From Phormidesmis sp. RL_2_1 (lineage in GTDB: Bacteria; Cyanobacteriota; Cyanobacteriia; Phormidesmidales; Phormidesmidaceae): 55,522 nucleotides of DNA. The stretch lies in assembly GCA_012033015.1 (NCBI GenBank), contig JAAUPS010000008.1, positions 1 through 55,522 of the forward strand, read 5' to 3'. A program made the translations under genes and the position numbers. This document shows positions 44,790-52,901 of the stretch, in pieces. Under the pieces are notes generated by a model, which saw only the letters and a list, made by a program, of their open reading frames with translations, was not told the DNA's origin and did not search any database. Position 1 is the stretch's first letter. Each line of letters opens with the position of its first letter.

Positions 44790-45935
44790 ATGATGGCACA
44801 AACGGGTGCGACAAAAGCAGGTATGGCACCAACGGGTGCGGCAAAAATAGGGGTGGCGGTTGTCGGCACTGGCTTTGGCCAAAAGGTGCATATTCCAGGG
44901 TTGCAGGCCCATCATCGGACTGAGGTTGTGGCTGTATGGAATGGCGATCGCACCAAAGCCCAACAGGTGGCCGATAGCTGCGGTATTGGTTTTGCCAGCG
45001 ATCGCCTTGCCGATATTTTGGCCTATGATGCTGTGCAGGCAGTGACTTTGGCGACGCCACCGTTTGCCCATTACGATATGGCCTGCGAGATTATTCAAGC
45101 AGGCAAACATCTGCTGTTGGAAAAGCCCGTCACTCGCTCAGTCGGTGAGGCCAAACACCTGCAGCAGCTAGCCGCCGAACATCAGGTGATGATTACCCCT
45201 GACTTTGAATTTCGCTATATTCCGGCGTGGCAACATTTTGCAGCGCTGCTCAGCCAAGGCATTGTCGGTCAAAAGCGGCTGATCAAAATTGACTGGTTGG
45301 CTTCTAGTCGGGCCAATCCGCAGCGCGCTTGGAACTGGTATGCCCAAAAGAGACTTGGGGGCGGGGCACTGGGCTCTATTGGCTCCCATACTTTTGACTA
45401 TGTGAACTGGCTATTTGGCCCTGCGGCTGAAATTGGGGCGACGCTGAGTACGGCTATTGCCCAGCGGCCTGACGCCCAAACCGGGGAGATGAAGCCGGTT
45501 GATTCGGATGATGTGTGTGCGATCGCGCTGACGCTTGCCGACAATACCCTGTGCCAAATCACCCTGAGCGCGGTGAGCTACGCCGGACGCGGCCACTGGA
45601 TAGAGGTGTATGGCGATAAAGGGACGCTGGTGATTGGCAACTCTAGCCAAAGTGACTATGTCAATGGGTTTAAGGTTTTTGCCAGTGAGCAGGGCGCTGA
45701 ACTTCAAGAGATTCCCACCCCGGAGCAATTTCAGTTTCCCAAAGTGTACACCGACGGGCGGATTGCGCCTTTTATCCGCGTGGTGAATCACTGGGTGAAC
45801 TGCATCGATGCCGGAAAAGAGAGCGCCCCCGGTATGCAAGAAGGGGTGTATGCCCAACTGCTGATGGATTTGACCCATCGCGCTGACGATGGCAAGACCC
45901 GACTGACCGTACCGTCACTTTATGGGATGGCTTAG
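44790..45935 (+). CDS. Gfo/Idh/MocA family NAD(P)-dependent oxidoreductase
   Basis: Rossmann domain with VGTGFGQKVHIPGL (about residues 26-39), the EKPVTRSV motif (about 110-117, catalytic Lys) and the C-terminal alpha/beta domain with GGGALGSIGSHTFDYVNWLFG (catalytic His region). Substrates are usually sugars or inositol-like compounds. Start is the ATG pair 44790/44793, with AGGGGG-type Shine-Dalgarno upstream (44780-44786); the TTG at 44748 is unlikely. The N-terminal GATKAGMAPTGAAK looks like a short duplicated segment. About 380 aa, full length. Confidence 0.9.
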   Translation: MMAQTGATKAGMAPTGAAKIGVAVVGTGFGQKVHIPGLQAHHRTEVVAVWNGDRTKAQQVADSCGIGFASDRLADILAYDAVQAVTLATPPFAHYDMACEIIQAGKHLLLEKPVTRSVGEAKHLQQLAAEHQVMITPDFEFRYIPAWQHFAALLSQGIVGQKRLIKIDWLASSRANPQRAWNWYAQKRLGGGALGSIGSHTFDYVNWLFGPAAEIGATLSTAIAQRPDAQTGEMKPVDSDDVCAIALTLADNTLCQITLSAVSYAGRGHWIEVYGDKGTLVIGNSSQSDYVNGFKVFASEQGAELQEIPTPEQFQFPKVYTDGRIAPFIRVVNHWVNCIDAGKESAPGMQEGVYAQLLMDLTHRADDGKTRLTVPSLYGMA

Positions 45936-45960
45936 TTGGTAATGGGGTTTAGTTTATGGC

Positions 45961-46014
45961 CCTAGCCAGATAGCCCTAGCCAGATAGTCCTAGCCAGATA
46001 GCCCTAGCCAGCAG
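45961..46014. repeat. 14-bp tandem array covering the kinase stop codon
   Basis: Three full copies of CCTAGCCAGATAG(C/T) and a degenerate fourth. The histidine kinase stop codon (46004-46006) lies inside it. Confidence 0.92.
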
Positions 46015-47410
46015 ACTCGGGCAGCACAACAGTAGCAGTGGTGCCTAATTCTGGTGTCGAGTGAAATGAGAGCATACCCCCATGGGCTTCTACAATCCGT
46101 TTGACAATTGCTAAACCTAGGCCATTGCCTGATGATTTGGTTGAAAAAAACGGATCGGTTAGGCGTGGGAGGACGTCTGCCGGAATGGGATCGCCGCCAT
46201 TGTGAATGGCTATTTGAATGCAGGGCGTGGTATGAGGCGCTGCTGGCTGTCTGGAGATCGTAATCGTAACGTCGTCGCCCGGATTGACTGCTTCGCAGGC
46301 ATTGCTGATCAGGTTGATCAATACTTGCTTGAGCTTGTTGCGATCGCCCATCACCATCAGCGGCAGATTTGGCGGCAAATTTGACGGCAGATTTGACGGC
46401 AGATTTGACGGCAGCGGGGCTGTTTGGATTTTGAGAAAACGCTCTTGAATACTGGGCTGATCGTCTAGCGCCGCCACCACATCTTGCACCAACTGATGGA
46501 TCTCAAGGGGCGCAGTCTCCAACACCTGTGGTTTAGCATATTGCAAAATTTCGTTGAGCAGCGTTTTTAGCCGCAGTTCTTCTTCAGCGGCCAACAGCAG
46601 CCGTTGGCGATTGCGTTCTGATAGCTCTAAACTTTGCAGGGCTTGCAGTCCCATGCCAATGGTGGTCAGAGGATTGCGAATTTCATGTACAATCATCGCG
46701 GTAAATTCGCCAATTGCCGCTAGCCGTTCTTTTTCAATGAGTTGAGCTTGGGCTGAGTGCAGTTCTGCGGTGCGTTTGGCAACTTCCGCCTCTAGGGTTT
46801 CATTAAACTTCAACTGCTTTTGGTAAAGCTGAAAATTATCAATGGCTGTTGTGGCCCTTTCTGCAAAAAGTTCAGCGCATCTGACTTCTTCTGCATTGAA
46901 CTCGCGGGGTGTTTTATGAAAACAACAGATGGTTCCTAGCAGGTTGCCCGTGGGCGATCGCAAGGGCACACCTAAATAGGCCCGATAGCCGTCTGGGGTG
47001 CGACCATACTCAGGTGTCTTTTGGCTGTCGGCAACCGTTAGCGAACAGCCTGTTTGCACCACGGTCTGGGCGACTTCGCCATGGAGCGGATAGGGCTCAT
47101 TGGGGGTATCTCCGAGATCTACACTACTGGCTAAAACTTGGTTAAATTCACCCAGATTTAGCGTCACCACCGACCAGTCCACCGTAATGAGTTCCGAAAC
47201 GCCCCTGGCAATATCGTTCAAATAGGCTTCTAAGCTGTGCTGCCGGAAACTAAGCGAAGTTAAATATTCCAGGGCAGCATGGGACAACCGATAGGGAATC
47301 ACAACTGACGGATGGGGGGGATCGGCCTGGGTCTCGAAAGGTGCCTCAAGAGATGCATTGAACCCTATCTGCGGTGCAGTGTTGTTCGCTTTAGTTTCGG
47401 GCTTGGCCAT
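46004..47410 (-). CDS. GAF-domain sensor histidine kinase
   Basis: GAF sensor domain (about residues 60-195), coiled-coil linker (LEAEVAKRTAELHSAQAQL, about 205-224), HisKA with H-box VHEIRNPLTT (His about 243), and HATPase_c with N-box LINLISNACEAV and G-boxes GNGLGLAIVKR. No transmembrane segment, thus cytosolic. An in-frame 12-bp array (46359-46414) encodes LPSNLPSNLPPNLP between the dimerisation and ATPase domains. No response regulator gene is adjacent. The GAF Cys/His needed for bilin attachment is not clear, so the ligand is unknown. The gene follows an ABC ATPase on the same strand. Confidence 0.92.
   Translation of the reverse strand: MAKPETKANNTAPQIGFNASLEAPFETQADPPHPSVVIPYRLSHAALEYLTSLSFRQHSLEAYLNDIARGVSELITVDWSVVTLNLGEFNQVLASSVDLGDTPNEPYPLHGEVAQTVVQTGCSLTVADSQKTPEYGRTPDGYRAYLGVPLRSPTGNLLGTICCFHKTPREFNAEEVRCAELFAERATTAIDNFQLYQKQLKFNETLEAEVAKRTAELHSAQAQLIEKERLAAIGEFTAMIVHEIRNPLTTIGMGLQALQSLELSERNRQRLLLAAEEELRLKTLLNEILQYAKPQVLETAPLEIHQLVQDVVAALDDQPSIQERFLKIQTAPLPSNLPSNLPSNLPPNLPLMVMGDRNKLKQVLINLISNACEAVNPGDDVTITISRQPAAPHTTPCIQIAIHNGGDPIPADVLPRLTDPFFSTKSSGNGLGLAIVKRIVEAHGGMLSFHSTPELGTTATVVLPESAG
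46359..46414. repeat. In-frame 12-bp array in the histidine kinase
   Basis: Four to five copies of GGCAGATTTGAC; encodes the NLPS repeat between HisKA and HATPase domains. Confidence 0.92.
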
Positions 47411-47411
47411 G

Positions 47412-47456
47412 GTATGTGCCTATCGGGTATGTGCCTATCGGGTATGCGCCTGTCGG
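47412..47456. repeat. 15-bp tandem array
   Basis: Three copies of GTATGTGCCTATCGG, just upstream of the histidine kinase start. Confidence 0.9.
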
Positions 47457-47490
47457 AGTAATCTACCTCGTTAAAAGCTGGCGCTCGATT

Positions 47491-47541
47491 GTTGTGATGG
47501 TCATGTTGTGATGGTCATGTTGTGATGGTCATGTTGTGATG
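47491..47541. repeat. 14-bp tandem array
   Basis: Three perfect copies of GTTGTGATGGTCAT plus a partial one, between the ABC ATPase stop and the histidine kinase gene. Confidence 0.93.
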
Positions 47542-47559
47542 CTTATTTTTCTTGAGCGG

Positions 47560-48579
47560 CTATCGCATACTTTGCTTTTTCTCTTTTTTGATGTCGCGGG
47601 TGCCAACAGCAGCCATTTCAGCGTCCATCAGGGTGCGTCCGGTAGCGGCTAGGTACACATCGTCTAGGCTCGGTTGGGATTGGGAAATGCCAAAGGTGGG
47701 TAAATCGGCTGCTTTAAGGGCGACTTGAACGGCAGAGAGGGCGTCAGACTGTTGATCGACAACAAGGTTTAAAGAATTGCCTTGGGCGCTATTGACGATC
47801 ACTTCTTGGACATTGGGCAGGGCGGCAAGGAGGTCGCGGGCGCGGTTGGCCTCAGGCGCGGTGGTAAATTCGCGAATGCGCAATGTGATGCGATCGCCAC
47901 CCACCTCAGCTTTTAAATCTGCCGGTGTGCCTGTCGAAATCACCTTCCCCGCATCAATAATTGCCACCCGATTGGCCAGCATATCGACTTCTTCTAAATA
48001 GTGGCTGGTGAGCAAAATGGTGGTGCCCTGTTCGCGCAACTGCCGTAAAAATTTCCACACTGCCGTGCGGCTCTCAATATCGAGCCCTACCGTGGGTTCA
48101 TCTAACACCAGCACAGCGGGCTGATGGAGCAGTCCTGCCGCCAGATCTAACCGTTTTTTTTGGCCGCCAGAATAGGTGCCTGTCTTTTTATCAGCAAGAT
48201 CTGCAATTTCTAAAAGATCTAGCATTTGCTCAATGCGAGCTTTGGCCGCCGCCTTCGGCAAATGATAAATCGCCGCCTGCAATTCCAGCAGTTCGCGCCC
48301 GGTGAGCACTTTATCCAAGGCGACCTCTTGGGCAATATAGCCCAACATTTGCCTTGCAGCCCGAGGGTTGGCCAGTACCGAAATACCGTTGAGTGTCAAT
48401 ATGCCTGCATCAGGCGTCATGAGCGTGCACAAACAGCGAATGGTGGTTGTTTTACCCGCGCCATTTGGCCCTAACAGTCCAAAAATCTCTCCAGATTCGA
48501 TGGTGAAAGAAACATCTTTGACGGCGGCGACATCGCCATAAGACTTTTTAAGATTTTCCACCAAAACAGCGGGGGCCAT
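47560..48579 (-). CDS. ABC transporter ATP-binding protein, DrrA family
   Basis: Walker A GLLGPNGAGKTTT (about residue 34-46), ABC signature TYSGGQKKRLDLA, Walker B VLVLDEPTVGLD and the H-loop SHYLEEVD. The C-terminal ~100 residues are the DrrA-type accessory domain. It follows ctaB with the usual cyanobacterial synteny, but no permease gene follows on the same strand; the next gene is the histidine kinase. Either the permease is elsewhere or was lost. Substrate unknown. Confidence 0.93.
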   Translation of the reverse strand: MAPAVLVENLKKSYGDVAAVKDVSFTIESGEIFGLLGPNGAGKTTTIRCLCTLMTPDAGILTLNGISVLANPRAARQMLGYIAQEVALDKVLTGRELLELQAAIYHLPKAAAKARIEQMLDLLEIADLADKKTGTYSGGQKKRLDLAAGLLHQPAVLVLDEPTVGLDIESRTAVWKFLRQLREQGTTILLTSHYLEEVDMLANRVAIIDAGKVISTGTPADLKAEVGGDRITLRIREFTTAPEANRARDLLAALPNVQEVIVNSAQGNSLNLVVDQQSDALSAVQVALKAADLPTFGISQSQPSLDDVYLAATGRTLMDAEMAAVGTRDIKKEKKQSMR

Positions 48580-48630
48580 AGCTCACCTTTAGCAAGAGAC
48601 TGCTTACTATCTTAATAGCGGCTGTTCTAT

Positions 48631-48678
48631 CTGGGGTAATCTCTGGGGTAATCTCTAGGATAATCTCTGGGGCAATCT
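48631..48678. repeat. 12-bp tandem array
   Basis: Four copies of CTGGGGTAATCT with one degenerate, between the ABC ATPase start and the ctaB end. Confidence 0.9.
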
Positions 48679-48699
48679 TTTAAGCCAGCCGCTAGGGGG

Positions 48700-49684
48700 C
48701 TAACCCAGCATCGGGATTGCGGCCATCATGGACTGCATACTGCTCGCGAGTGCAGCCATGCCATACCGGACGACCGGCAGCGAATCTATCACCATCATCA
48801 CCGAGAGCACCATCATGTAGAGAATGGAATATTTGAAAGTGTCACGGGCCAAGTCGAGATCATCATAGTGATGGCTGAGCTGCCAAGCCTTTTGAAAGAA
48901 AAACGTAGCCTAGGGCTGCTGCGCCAACTGCATATACTGCCCCACATACGCCCAAGGGATACACCAATAGCAACGTCAAAGGCACCAACCCGACGGTGTA
49001 GCGCCAAATTTGACGAGCGGTTGCCTGATTGCCGACCACCACGGGCATCATCGGTACATTTACTTTGGCATAATCATCTTGAATCAGCATGGCCAACGCC
49101 CAAAAGTGAGGCGGTGTCCACACAAAGACAATCGCAAAAATTACCCATGCGGCCAAGGTTAGCTCATTGGTCACCGCTGCCCAGCCCACCAAGGGCGGAA
49201 TGGCTCCAGCAGCGCCACCAATGACAATATTTTGCGGCGAAGTGCGCTTTAACCAAGTGGTATAGACGCCGACATACACAGCAATGCCCAGCATCGCTAG
49301 CGCCGCACTCAGCCAATTGGCAAATCCGGCTAGCAGTGCAAAAGACATCACCGCCATCACCAGCGCAAACAATAGCGCATCTTTGGGCTGGATACGCCCT
49401 GAAGGAATAGGCCGATGGCGGGTGCGCTCCATGTCGTAATCAATGTCGCGATCATAGATGCAGTTGATCGTTTGCGCCGAGGCCGCCGCCAGTGTGCCAC
49501 TCAATAACGTCACCAGGAGTAGCAGTGGGCTGACCCGGCCTTGGCCTGCGACCCACATGCCAGCGGCCGTCTCAATCAACAGCAGGGGAATAATGCGAGG
49601 CTTGGTGAGTTGCCAATAGCTGCGCAACACTTCACTAAAGTTGTCATGGTGTTGGCGTGAAGCCCAGGTGGAAGAAGTTTGCAT
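48700..49684 (-). CDS. ctaB: Protoheme IX farnesyltransferase (heme O synthase), C-terminus frameshifted
   Basis: Polytopic UbiA-type prenyltransferase that converts heme B to heme O in the oxidase assembly. The catalytic N-x-x-x-D-x-x-x-D motif [20 protein letters not shown] is present (about residues 74-93), as is [17 protein letters not shown] (about 141-157). The main frame ends early, reading [10 protein letters not shown]-stop. Adding one T in the T5 run (A5 at 48899-48903) restores [19 protein letters not shown] and a normal helical end that stops at 48700. So one base seems missing. The function requires the full gene in cyanobacteria using aa3-type oxidase. Confidence 0.9.
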
Positions 49685-49806
49685 AATAATCGATATTGCT
49701 TATCTCAAAAGGTTCAACAAGATGGGGCTAAATAAATCAGCCAGATGAAAGGGGAGCAGCGGATAGATTGCAATGTGCAGGTGAAGCGTTAGGGCATTGG
49801 CATCAA

Positions 49807-49836
49807 GGCATAGAAAGGCATAGAAAGGCATAGAAA
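49807..49836. repeat. 10-bp tandem array
   Basis: Three copies of GGCATAGAAA, immediately after the cox15 stop. Confidence 0.88.
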
Positions 49837-49839
49837 AGA

Positions 49840-50863
49840 TTAAGGCGCGGTAGGCACAGGGATTGGCTGCGCGCGCAAGTCGCGCAGGGCCAGCACCGTA
49901 AAACCAACCAAGCAACCCAAAAGCGTAGCGCCAATGAGCTGATGGCAAACGGTCAAAGGCTCTACCTGCAGCCTGAGCTTAAACGTGGCCACACCGAGGG
50001 CAATTTGCAGGAGGACAAGCAGTCCGGCTGCATTGGCCAAGCTGCGCAGCCACTGACTCAGCGCTGGGGTGCGCCATACGCTGACAACCAAGTACAAGAC
50101 GGTGAGCGTTGGCGGAACGACACCTGCGATATGGGCATTCATGACACTGCACAAATCCGCCGTTCCAAAGCACAAATGCGCTGCCCAGCGAGAGCCGACT
50201 AGGCCACCGATAATACTTTGGCTGTAAACCAATAGGGCAGCGGCTAAGCCAATCCACGGCAGCTTACCCGTATTGCCTGTGGGTTGGTAGGGCATGAGCG
50301 CTGTGCCCATGACTAGCAGGGTGCAGAAAAACAGCAGTGCTGTCCCAAGGTGAGCGGTGACAATGTCAAATCGCAGCAGCTCAATGACGGTGAGGCCGCC
50401 GAGCAGACCTTGCACCAAGATGAGAAACAGTGCGCCCAGAGAGGCCCAAGGGAGCCAAGCAGGCAATGAGCGCCGATACCAACCGCTCAGCCCCACCAGC
50501 CCAATGGCCATCAGCCCAATCAAGGACGCTGTCTAGACGGTGAAACCATTCTAGAAACACTTGCAGATTCATTTGGGCGGTGGGCACGAGCTGACCGTAG
50601 CACAGGGGCCAGTCAGGGCAGGCAAGACCGGCATTCATGACGCGGGTGGCGCTGCCGACGGCCATGAGCAAAAGGGTTGCGATCGCCATTTTCCAAACCC
50701 ACCGCCGAATAAGCTGCTGGGCAGCCACTTGCTCAGGCATTGGCCCAGTAACTGGCCCAGCTACTGGCCCAGAGCTGGACTGGGAAGATCCTGCCCAATG
50801 CTCACCTGATTGCATAGAAAGAGGCTGGGACAAAGGCGTGTGAGAAAAACTAGAATTTGTCAT
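49840..50863 (-). CDS. ctaA: Heme A synthase (Cox15/CtaA), split by a 1-base frameshift
   Basis: Membrane enzyme that oxidises heme O to heme A. The first frame has the EWFHRLD motif (EXXHR type). The second has HLGTALLFF, MNAHIAGVVPP and CHQLIGATLLG, the other heme-ligand histidines. Dropping one base at 50530 joins the frames as FHRLDASLIGLMAIGLVG, the normal sequence. The N-terminus carries an in-frame 12-bp array (about 50740-50773, GPVAGPVTGP). It pairs with ctaB downstream on the same strand and faces ctaC. Gene name for the cyanobacterial form also cox15. Confidence 0.9.
50740..50773. repeat. In-frame 12-bp array in the heme A synthase N-terminus
   Basis: About 2.8 copies of ACTGGCCCAGTA-type unit; encodes GPVAGPVTGP before the first membrane helix. 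Confidence 0.88.
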
Positions 50864-51707
50864 AGGAGAAATGGTTAGAAGAGATAAAATTTACCGAAGA
50901 AATGAATGATATTCAGCTCTTAAGGTTTGTTTTACTTTTTGTTCTTTCATTCGCATTCAATTCGCGCAGTTGGGTTTCTTGGCGTTATCTTGACCTCGCA
51001 AAATCTTCTCTGGGTGAAAATATAGCGCGCAAATCACAATTATTCTTTCGTTGTAGACATTTTCTTTCGATAGTCTGCTTTTGCTTAATGTTGCTTAACA
51101 ATCTGTCGAAATATTTGTGAGAATCTCTTTAAGAATGTCTAAGCATTTGGTCTGACTTTTGTGCTCGGATGGCTTCACCCGTTTGAAACTTTGAATGGCC
51201 TGTAAATGGCTTCCTACAGGCTTTTGCAGGCTGCTTAACCGCTGTGTATGGTCTGCAGATATTGCTTTGAAAGCCATGGCCAGAATGCCTTAAAGATTAA
51301 GGCTTAAAGATCAAAGTATCGCTATATACATCTCATGGGTAAGCTTTTGCGGTATGGCTAACGGGCGATGCATAAAATACTCAATTAACGCCTTAATCTA
51401 ACGCCTTAATCGCCTTAATCAACAGAAAGTTAAAGGCCCTTCTAAAAGCATTTCCAAAGAGCATTTCTAAAGAATATTTTTAAAGAGCATTTCTAAAGAG
51501 CATTTCCAAAGATTTTCTGTAGAGAACCTAGAGAAAATGTTAAAGCCTCAAACATGGCTTAAAAAAATGTTCATATCTCCCAAAAGAGCGCTACCTTATA
51601 TAAGCAATATCCAGGGAAGTGTGAAGATAATTGACTCTCTGTGTATGCTGATTGTTCTCGCCGTAAATGTATCGTAAATGTAAGCAACAGATCTGTTTAG
51701 ATCTGCA
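50864..51707. other. Long divergent intergenic region of cox15 and ctaC
   Basis: 844 bp without a convincing gene. Contains a local repeat of about 15 bp (GAGCATTTCTAAA and variants, 51440-51525) and a smaller array (CGCCTTAATC, 51390-51423). A 72-codon hydrophobic-looking frame at 50902 lacks family features and was not called. The long leader suggests regulated expression of the oxidase genes; no confident promoter. Confidence 0.6.
51440..51525. repeat. Imperfect 15-bp array upstream of ctaC
   Basis: Units AAAGAGCATTTCTAA/AAAGAGCATTTCCAA, five or six imperfect copies. Confidence 0.85.
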
Positions 51708-52790
51708 GTGAATACTGTGAACATTCCCAGTTCGATTCTGACTCTTTTGGTAGGTATTTTTGTTACCTTAGCAAGCCTTTGGTATGGCCAAAATCATGGC
51801 CTGATGCCGGTAGCAGCCTCTGCTGAAGCTGAGCTAGTTGATGGTTTGTTCAATACCATGATGACCATCGGCTTTGGTTTGTTTTTATTGGTGGAAGGGG
51901 CGTTGGTCATTGCGGCCTTTCGCTTTCGCCGCCAAAAGGACGACATGGGCGATGGCGAACATTTAGAAGGCAATATTCCTTTAGAGATCGTTTGGACGGC
52001 GATCCCAGCGGTGATTGTGCTGGGCATCTCGATTTACAGCTTTGACATTTACACCCGTATGGGTGGGCTCGATTTGATGAACCACAGCATGGCTCCGGCT
52101 GATACGCCTGCGGTTCAGATGGCGGCTCAGATGGCTGCCCAGTCTGATCAAGCCCAGCCTGATCAAGCCCAGTCTGATCAAATGGATAGCCAGATGGACG
52201 GCATACAGGTTGCCTACGCGCCTGGTGAAGGGGGATCGCCTTTGCTGGCCGATGCTAATGCAGGTATGGGCATTAGCCCCGGACAGGATATGGCTGCTCT
52301 ATTGTCTGTTGAGGTACAGGGCTTGCAGTATGCCTTTATTTTTAACTATCCCAACGGTATCGTTGATGGGGAACTGCATGTGCCCGTGAATACGCCTGTA
52401 GAGCTCAATCTCAATGCTCAAGATGTGCTGCACGCCTTTTGGATGCCTGAGTTTCGCATTAAGCAAGACATGATTCCTGGGCAAGAAACGAAGCTGGTGT
52501 TTAATGCCATTAAAGAAGGCACTTACCCGGTTGTGTGTGCTGAGCTGTGCGGTCCCTATCATGGGGGGATGCGTACCCAGATCATTGTTCACTCTGCTGA
52601 GGACTATGCCAGTTGGGTCGATAGCCGCGTGACGGCTATGGCCGCAGGCGATACCACTATTGCGCATTTGCCGAAAGCGCCTGCAGATCGCACTGAAGCT
52701 GAGTACTTAAATACATTTGTTGAGCCGATGCAGTTGGCCGTTGCGCCTGAGCGCTTGGCGGCGTTGTCTGGGCACAGTCATGCTCAGTAG
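51708..52790 (+). CDS. ctaC: Cytochrome c oxidase subunit II
   Basis: Electron-entry subunit with the CuA centre. Two N-terminal helices (about 5-27 and 50-72) and the periplasmic cupredoxin domain with HAFWMPEFRIKQDM (first CuA His) and CAELCGPYHGGM (CuA Cys-Cys-His-Met, about 277-288). The start is GTG 51708. A long insert between the second helix and the cupredoxin domain (about residues 125-190) has an in-frame 15-bp array encoding SDQAQPDQAQSDQ; such an insert is not standard for the family. First gene of the ctaCDE group. Confidence 0.95.
   Translation: MNTVNIPSSILTLLVGIFVTLASLWYGQNHGLMPVAASAEAELVDGLFNTMMTIGFGLFLLVEGALVIAAFRFRRQKDDMGDGEHLEGNIPLEIVWTAIPAVIVLGISIYSFDIYTRMGGLDLMNHSMAPADTPAVQMAAQMAAQSDQAQPDQAQSDQMDSQMDGIQVAYAPGEGGSPLLADANAGMGISPGQDMAALLSVEVQGLQYAFIFNYPNGIVDGELHVPVNTPVELNLNAQDVLHAFWMPEFRIKQDMIPGQETKLVFNAIKEGTYPVVCAELCGPYHGGMRTQIIVHSAEDYASWVDSRVTAMAAGDTTIAHLPKAPADRTEAEYLNTFVEPMQLAVAPERLAALSGHSHAQ
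52143..52181. repeat. In-frame 15-bp array in ctaC
   Basis: TCTGATCAAGCCCAG repeated about 2.6 times, in the Gln/Asp-rich insert of subunit II. Confidence 0.9.
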
Positions 52791-52824
52791 CTGTTTGATC
52801 ATGGCTGATGTCATGGCTTGATAA

Positions 52825-52860
52825 TTTTGCCTCTGGTTTTGCCCCTGGTTTTGCCTCTAA
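52825..52860. repeat. 12-bp array in the ctaC-ctaD gap
   Basis: TTTTGCC(T/C)CTGG, three copies between the ctaC stop and the ctaD start. Confidence 0.88.
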
Positions 52861-52901
52861 CAGTAACGGTCTTTAGCAACAACACTCTAGCAACAACAAT
52901 A

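Noticed and set aside
48863-48905. Programmed frameshift in ctaB
   Set aside because: No slippery heptamer with a downstream structure is seen, other genes nearby show similar one-base breaks, and the family does not use recoding.
50902-51120. 72-codon hydrophobic open frame before ctaC
   Set aside because: No recognisable family and no sign of translation; probably chance in an AT-rich leader.
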